Source of the DNA: an uncultured Prevotella sp.
Lineage (GTDB): Bacteria; Bacteroidota; Bacteroidia; Bacteroidales; Bacteroidaceae
Length of the DNA: 28,127 bases
Direction: 5' to 3'
NCBI GenBank assembly: GCA_900550035.1
Contig: URQS01000042.1
Location: 1-28,127, forward strand
Part shown: in pieces, positions 24,535 to 28,127 of the stretch
How the letters are laid out: every line of letters starts with the position of its first letter
Numbering within the stretch: the first letter of the stretch is position 1
Position numbers and translations under genes: made by a program
The notes under the pieces: model-generated
What the model was told of the DNA's origin: nothing
The model's input: the letters and a program-made list of their open reading frames with translations, nothing else
Databases searched by the model: none

Positions 24535-25041
24535 ATGATGCAAGAAGATGCTATACAAAATGCACATGCTACACTAGCTCGAAGCTTGCAGGCCACGAAC
24601 AGTCGCTGTACACCCGAACGGCGAGCCATACTTGATGCGGCATGCTCTATGGATGCTCCTTTCTCTATAGCAGACATTGCAACTAAGTTGACAAACGAAG
24701 GTTTTAAGGTCAGTCGGGCCACACTTTACAACACGCTACGGCTGCTTGTCGATTTGCGACTTATAGTATGTCTTAGAATGCAAAACTGTACACGCTACGA
24801 AGTGGTTGACCCTACGCGTGCAAGATGCCGACAGGTTTGTACAGTGTGTGGACGTACGACGGATATCTGTGCGCCTACCGAAGTGGCACTGTTGCCTGGA
24901 GCTAAGACGCGACGGTTTCGTCCCACTGCTTATGCACTCTACGTGTTTGGTCTGTGCGCTTCATGCCAGCGACGAGCGTGTCAAGACGCAAATATTAACA
25001 AAAAACATACTCGGTCCTCAGGGACAGAGAAAGAAAAATAA
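24535..25041 (+). CDS. Fur-family transcriptional regulator lacking sensory histidines
   Basis: The 168-residue protein has a Fur-type winged helix. TPERRAIL lies at 26-33 and the recognition helix region VSRATLYNTLRLLVDLRLI at 59-77. Two CxxC pairs (Cys102/Cys105 and Cys141/Cys144) match the structural zinc site. Where typical Fur proteins have His-rich metal-sensing segments before and around the first CxxC, this protein has RARCRQVCTVCG. It contains no histidine between residues 12 and 157. It therefore probably does not sense Fe or Mn in the usual way. It ends 8 bp before purA, so regulation linked to purine synthesis or a constitutive role is possible (inference). The start may be the second ATG (24538). 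Confidence 0.8.
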   Translation: MMQEDAIQNAHATLARSLQATNSRCTPERRAILDAACSMDAPFSIADIATKLTNEGFKVSRATLYNTLRLLVDLRLIVCLRMQNCTRYEVVDPTRARCRQVCTVCGRTTDICAPTEVALLPGAKTRRFRPTAYALYVFGLCASCQRRACQDANINKKHTRSSGTEKEK

Positions 25042-25049
25042 GGAAATAT

Positions 25050-26324
25050 ATGAACAAAGGAAAAGTTGACGTCCTGCTCGGATTGCAGTGGGGCGACGAA
25101 GGTAAGGGCAAGGTTGTTGACGTCCTCACCCCGAAGTATGATGTGATCGCACGTTTCCAGGGCGGTCCTAATGCAGGCCACACACTTGAGTTTGAAGGCC
25201 AGAAGTATGTACTCCGCAGCATCCCGTCGGGCATTTTCCAGGGAGGCAAGGTCAACATCATCGGCAACGGCGTGGTACTCGCTCCCGACCTCTTCATGCA
25301 GGAGGCTAAGGATCTTGAGAAGAGCGGACACGACCTTAAGAGCCGTCTGCACATCTCTAAGAAGGCTCATCTCATTATGCCCACACACCGTGTGCTCGAC
25401 GCTGCCATTGAAGCCTCTAAGGGCAAGAACAAGGTGGGTACTACAGGCAAGGGCATAGGTCCTACATACACCGACAAGGTGTCGCGTAGCGGACTCCGTG
25501 TAGGCGATATCCTTGACAATTTCCAGGAGAAGTATGAGGCACACAAGGCTGCCCACCTCAAGCAGATAGCAGCCCTCGGCTACACCGACTTCGACATCAC
25601 CGAGACCGAGAAGACATGGATGGAGGGCATCGAATACCTCAAGCAATTCCAGATTGTCGATTCAGAGCACGAAATCAATCGCGTACTGCGCTCTGGCAAG
25701 GACATCCTCTGTGAGGGTGCTCAGGGCACAATGCTCGACGTCGACTTCGGCTCATATCCTTTCGTAACTTCTTCTAATACCATCTGTGCCGGTGCTTGCA
25801 TCGGATTGGGCATCGGTCCTAACCGTATTGGCAACGTATACGGCATCATGAAGGCTTATTGCACACGTGTTGGTGCAGGTCCTTTCCCCACAGAGCTGTT
25901 TGACGAGACTGGCGACAAGATTCGCGACCTTGGCCACGAATACGGAGCCGTTACAGGTCGTGAGCGCCGTTGCGGATGGTGCGACCTCGTACAGCTTAAG
26001 TACTCTGTCATGATCAACGGTGTCACCGAACTCATCATGATGAAGAGCGACGTGCTCGACAGCTTCCCCGTTATCAAGGCTTGTATAGCCTACGAGCTGC
26101 CCGATGGCACACAGACTACTGAGCTGCCCTACGAACTGTACGATGCCAAGCCCGTATATAAGGAATTCAAGGGATGGAACACAGACATGACACGCTTCAC
26201 AAGCGAGGATCAGTTCCCCGAAGAGTTCAACGCCTACGTCAAGTATCTCGAGGAGTATCTCGAGACGCCAATACGCATTATCTCAATAGGCCCCGACCGC
26301 GACCAGACAATCGTTCGCAAGTAG
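25050..26324 (+). CDS. purA: Adenylosuccinate synthetase
   Basis: PurA joins IMP and aspartate using GTP to make adenylosuccinate, the first committed step of AMP synthesis, in the cytosol. The 424-residue protein has the family's N-terminal GLQWGDEGKGK at 11-21, followed by ARFQGGPNAGHT. It also has GTTGKGIGPTY, LCEGAQGTMLDVDFGSYPFVTSS, and VTGRERRCGWCDL near the end of the catalytic core. Its length is normal. It lies 8 bp downstream of the Fur-like gene, implying one transcript, and hisS follows by 23 bp. Confidence 0.97.
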   Translation: MNKGKVDVLLGLQWGDEGKGKVVDVLTPKYDVIARFQGGPNAGHTLEFEGQKYVLRSIPSGIFQGGKVNIIGNGVVLAPDLFMQEAKDLEKSGHDLKSRLHISKKAHLIMPTHRVLDAAIEASKGKNKVGTTGKGIGPTYTDKVSRSGLRVGDILDNFQEKYEAHKAAHLKQIAALGYTDFDITETEKTWMEGIEYLKQFQIVDSEHEINRVLRSGKDILCEGAQGTMLDVDFGSYPFVTSSNTICAGACIGLGIGPNRIGNVYGIMKAYCTRVGAGPFPTELFDETGDKIRDLGHEYGAVTGRERRCGWCDLVQLKYSVMINGVTELIMMKSDVLDSFPVIKACIAYELPDGTQTTELPYELYDAKPVYKEFKGWNTDMTRFTSEDQFPEEFNAYVKYLEEYLETPIRIISIGPDRDQTIVRK

Positions 26325-26347
26325 TTGTTTTTATTTTATATTAATAA

Positions 26348-27709
26348 ATGGCAAAACCAAGTATACCAAAGGGAACGCGCGACTTTTCGCCCGTCGAGAT
26401 GGCCAAGCGTAACTATATATTCGACACCATACGCGAAGTATACGCCCTTTATGGATTCAGACAGATAGAGACTCCTGCAATGGAGACTCTATCTACACTG
26501 ATGGGCAAGTATGGCGAGGAGGGCGACAAGTTGCTCTTCAAAGTGCTCAATTCTGGCGATTATCTCGCCAAACTCTCTGACGATGAACTTATGCAGCGTA
26601 ATCCGCTTCATCTTGCAACAAAACTTTGCGAGAAAGGTTTACGCTACGATTTGACAGTTCCGTTTGCACGTTACGTTGTTCAGCATCGTGATGAGATTCA
26701 GTTGCCGTTCAAGCGTTATCAGATACAGCCCGTATGGCGTGCAGATCGCCCGCAGAAGGGCCGCTATCGCGAATTCTATCAGTGCGATGCCGACGTTGTA
26801 GGCTCCGACTCTTTGCTCAACGAAGTGGAGTTGATTCAGATTGTTGACACTGTATTCACACGTTTTGGAGTACGCGTAGCTATTAAGATTAACAACCGTA
26901 AGATTCTTACTGGTATTGCTGAGACTATAGGCGAGGCTGATAAGATTGTCGACATTACTGTAGCAATCGACAAACTCGACAAGATAGGCATTGATGCTGT
27001 TAATGAAGAGTTGCGTCGCGACGGTATTAGCGATGAGGCTATTCAGAAGTTGCAACCTATTATTGCGCTTACTGGTACAAACGACGAAAAACTTGCTACC
27101 ATAGCCAATGTGCTTGCACAGTCTGAAGTAGGTATGAAGGGTGTTGAGGAGACACGATTCATTCTTGATACTCTCAAGACTTGTGGCCTGCACAATCAGA
27201 TCGATCTTGACCTTACACTTGCACGTGGACTCAACTATTATACGGGTGCTATATTTGAGGTAAAGGCTCTCGATTATGCTATTGGCTCAATTACTGGTGG
27301 CGGACGTTACGACAACCTTACTGGAATCTTCGGATTGCCGGGTATTTCGGGCGTAGGCATTTCGTTCGGTGCCGATCGTATCTACGATGTGCTTGGCGGT
27401 CTTGACCTTTATCCTAAGGAAGCTGCACAGGGTACAGAGTTGCTGTTCATCAACTTCGGTACTACTGAGACAGCCTACTGCTTGCCAGTATTGCGTCGTT
27501 GTCGTGAGGCTGGTATACGTACCGAGATTTATCCTGACAGCGTTAAGATGAAGAAGCAGATGGCTTATGCCAATGCAAAACAGGTTTCGTTTGTAGTATT
27601 GGCTGGTGATGAAGAAATTGCTCAAGGCAAACTTACTCTCAAGAATATGGCTACTGGTGAACAGACTCTTGTTACACCTGAAGAACTTATACTGGCTGTA
27701 AAAGCTTAA
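26348..27709 (+). CDS. hisS: Histidyl-tRNA synthetase
   Basis: HisS attaches histidine to tRNA-His. The 453-residue class II synthetase has PKGTRDFSP at the start, class II motif 2 around VWRADRPQKGRYREFYQCD, the HisA block LARGLNYYTGAIFEV, and motif 3 around GISGVGISFGADRIYD. The C-terminal anticodon-binding domain is complete (TELLFINFG to EELILAVKA). It is the last gene of the Fur-purA-hisS run and is followed 10 bp later by a strong intrinsic terminator. Confidence 0.96.
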   Translation: MAKPSIPKGTRDFSPVEMAKRNYIFDTIREVYALYGFRQIETPAMETLSTLMGKYGEEGDKLLFKVLNSGDYLAKLSDDELMQRNPLHLATKLCEKGLRYDLTVPFARYVVQHRDEIQLPFKRYQIQPVWRADRPQKGRYREFYQCDADVVGSDSLLNEVELIQIVDTVFTRFGVRVAIKINNRKILTGIAETIGEADKIVDITVAIDKLDKIGIDAVNEELRRDGISDEAIQKLQPIIALTGTNDEKLATIANVLAQSEVGMKGVEETRFILDTLKTCGLHNQIDLDLTLARGLNYYTGAIFEVKALDYAIGSITGGGRYDNLTGIFGLPGISGVGISFGADRIYDVLGGLDLYPKEAAQGTELLFINFGTTETAYCLPVLRRCREAGIRTEIYPDSVKMKKQMAYANAKQVSFVVLAGDEEIAQGKLTLKNMATGEQTLVTPEELILAVKA

Positions 27710-27719
27710 GTATATAAAC

Positions 27720-27785
27720 AAAGCACAAACAATGATGAAGCAAAGATTCTATTCTTAATTCATCGTTGTTCGTGCTTTTCTTTTT
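27720..27785 (+). terminator. Intrinsic terminator after hisS
   Basis: A 20-bp stem (27720-27739 with 27759-27778) contains one A-C mismatch and one G-U pair and has a 19-nt loop. It is followed by a U-rich run (TTTTCTTTTT, 27776-27785). This is a convincing rho-independent terminator, and it separates the housekeeping operon from the IS630 remnant. Confidence 0.85.
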
Positions 27786-27879
27786 ATATATAGTTTTTTC
27801 TCTAAGTAAGTGATCTAAATTATTTATATATATCAGTACTAATATGGTTCATTTTCCGTTTTATAGAAAAAATAGAATT

Positions 27880-28107
27880 ATGAAACCAATAAAAGTACTT
27901 GAATTATCAGAGGTTGATCGCCTCAAATTAGAGAAAGGCTATCATAATGGCCCTACTCATAGTTTTCGTATCAGATGCAAATCCATATTGCTGAAGTCAG
28001 AAGGTAAATCAGCTCCCCAAATAGCAGAAATGCTTGAGGTAACAGTACCTACTGTCTACACATGGGTAAAACGGGCTCAGTGGAAAAATACTGGGGAGTT
28101 TTTTTAG
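27880..28107 (+). CDS. IS630-type transposase N-terminal fragment
   Basis: The 75-residue protein (MKPIKVLEL...) carries a helix-turn-helix typical of the start of IS630-family transposases: FRIRCKSILLKSEGKSAPQIAEML, then VTVPTVYTWVKR. The frame stays open from 27844, but the shorter start fits the family better. Intact transposases continue for about 250-300 more residues with a DDE catalytic domain. Here the sequence diverges after WVKR and stops after GEFF, beside a run of seven T. No other frame restores a family-like continuation before the window ends. It is probably a decayed or truncated copy; a frameshifted element continuing beyond the window is possible. Confidence 0.65.
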   Translation: MKPIKVLELSEVDRLKLEKGYHNGPTHSFRIRCKSILLKSEGKSAPQIAEMLEVTVPTVYTWVKRAQWKNTGEFF

Positions 28108-28127
28108 TTTCATAGTATTTTGTATCT

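Noticed and set aside
24981..25646. 221-aa minus-strand open frame
   Set aside because: It is antisense to purA, whose sequence is unmistakable on the plus strand.
1..28127. tRNA, rRNA or CRISPR array
   Set aside because: No intergenic gap shows a tRNA cloverleaf, an rRNA-like block or regularly spaced repeats. Gaps are all under 300 bases.
28070..28127. Programmed frameshift at the T7 run of the IS630 fragment
   Set aside because: Neither alternative frame after the T run gives a transposase-like continuation within the window. A truncation is simpler, although the window ends too soon to be certain.

Overview
The window looks like chromosomal DNA of a gut or oral Bacteroidales bacterium, most likely Prevotella or a close relative. 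The evidence is an intact bat (Bacteroides aerotolerance) operon, Bacteroidetes-style promoter boxes (TAnnTTTG) with no obvious Shine-Dalgarno sequences, and family variants typical of this order: a DUF2027-Smr protein, an M49 peptidase, and a Fur-like gene ahead of purA. No species can be named from the sequence alone.

Layout. (1) 77-4542, minus strand: a two-gene restriction-modification-like cassette. A 288-aa protein carrying N6-methyltransferase-like motifs is followed, with a one-base TAATG overlap, by a 1199-aa SF2 helicase fused to an N6-adenine methyltransferase. No nuclease motif is recognisable in either protein. (2) 4632-5204, minus strand: xanthine phosphoribosyltransferase, with its own promoter. 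(3) 5419-7439, plus strand: a Rossmann/DUF2520 protein, a KdsC-like Kdo-8-phosphate phosphatase and a Maf nucleotide pyrophosphatase. (4) 7570-16053: moxR, a DUF58 gene, a membrane protein, batA, batB, batC and a fused batD-batE. This forms one long stress/aerotolerance operon with a promoter just upstream of moxR. (5) 16096-21699: a PAP2 phosphatase, a long-form QueA, DUF2027-Smr, glutamine-dependent NAD synthetase and a minimal AraC-type regulator. (6) 21705-21901: a MITE-like element with imperfect terminal inverted repeats and an 8-bp direct repeat on each side. (7) 21907-27709: dipeptidyl peptidase III, an AlkD-like DNA alkylation repair protein, a Fur-like regulator, purA and hisS, ending in a strong intrinsic terminator. 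(8) 27880-28107: an N-terminal fragment of an IS630-type transposase.

Most of the window is housekeeping: purine salvage and synthesis, tRNA modification and charging, NAD synthesis, and envelope precursor metabolism. The accessory parts are the helicase-methyltransferase cassette at the left, the MITE-like element, and the IS630 remnant at the right. The cassette is the best candidate for a poorly described defence system. The MITE-like element is the best-supported non-coding novelty. Several intergenic gaps also hold short tandem duplications (12, 16, 22 and 26 nt periods). No tRNA, rRNA or CRISPR array was seen, and no gap between genes exceeds 300 bases.
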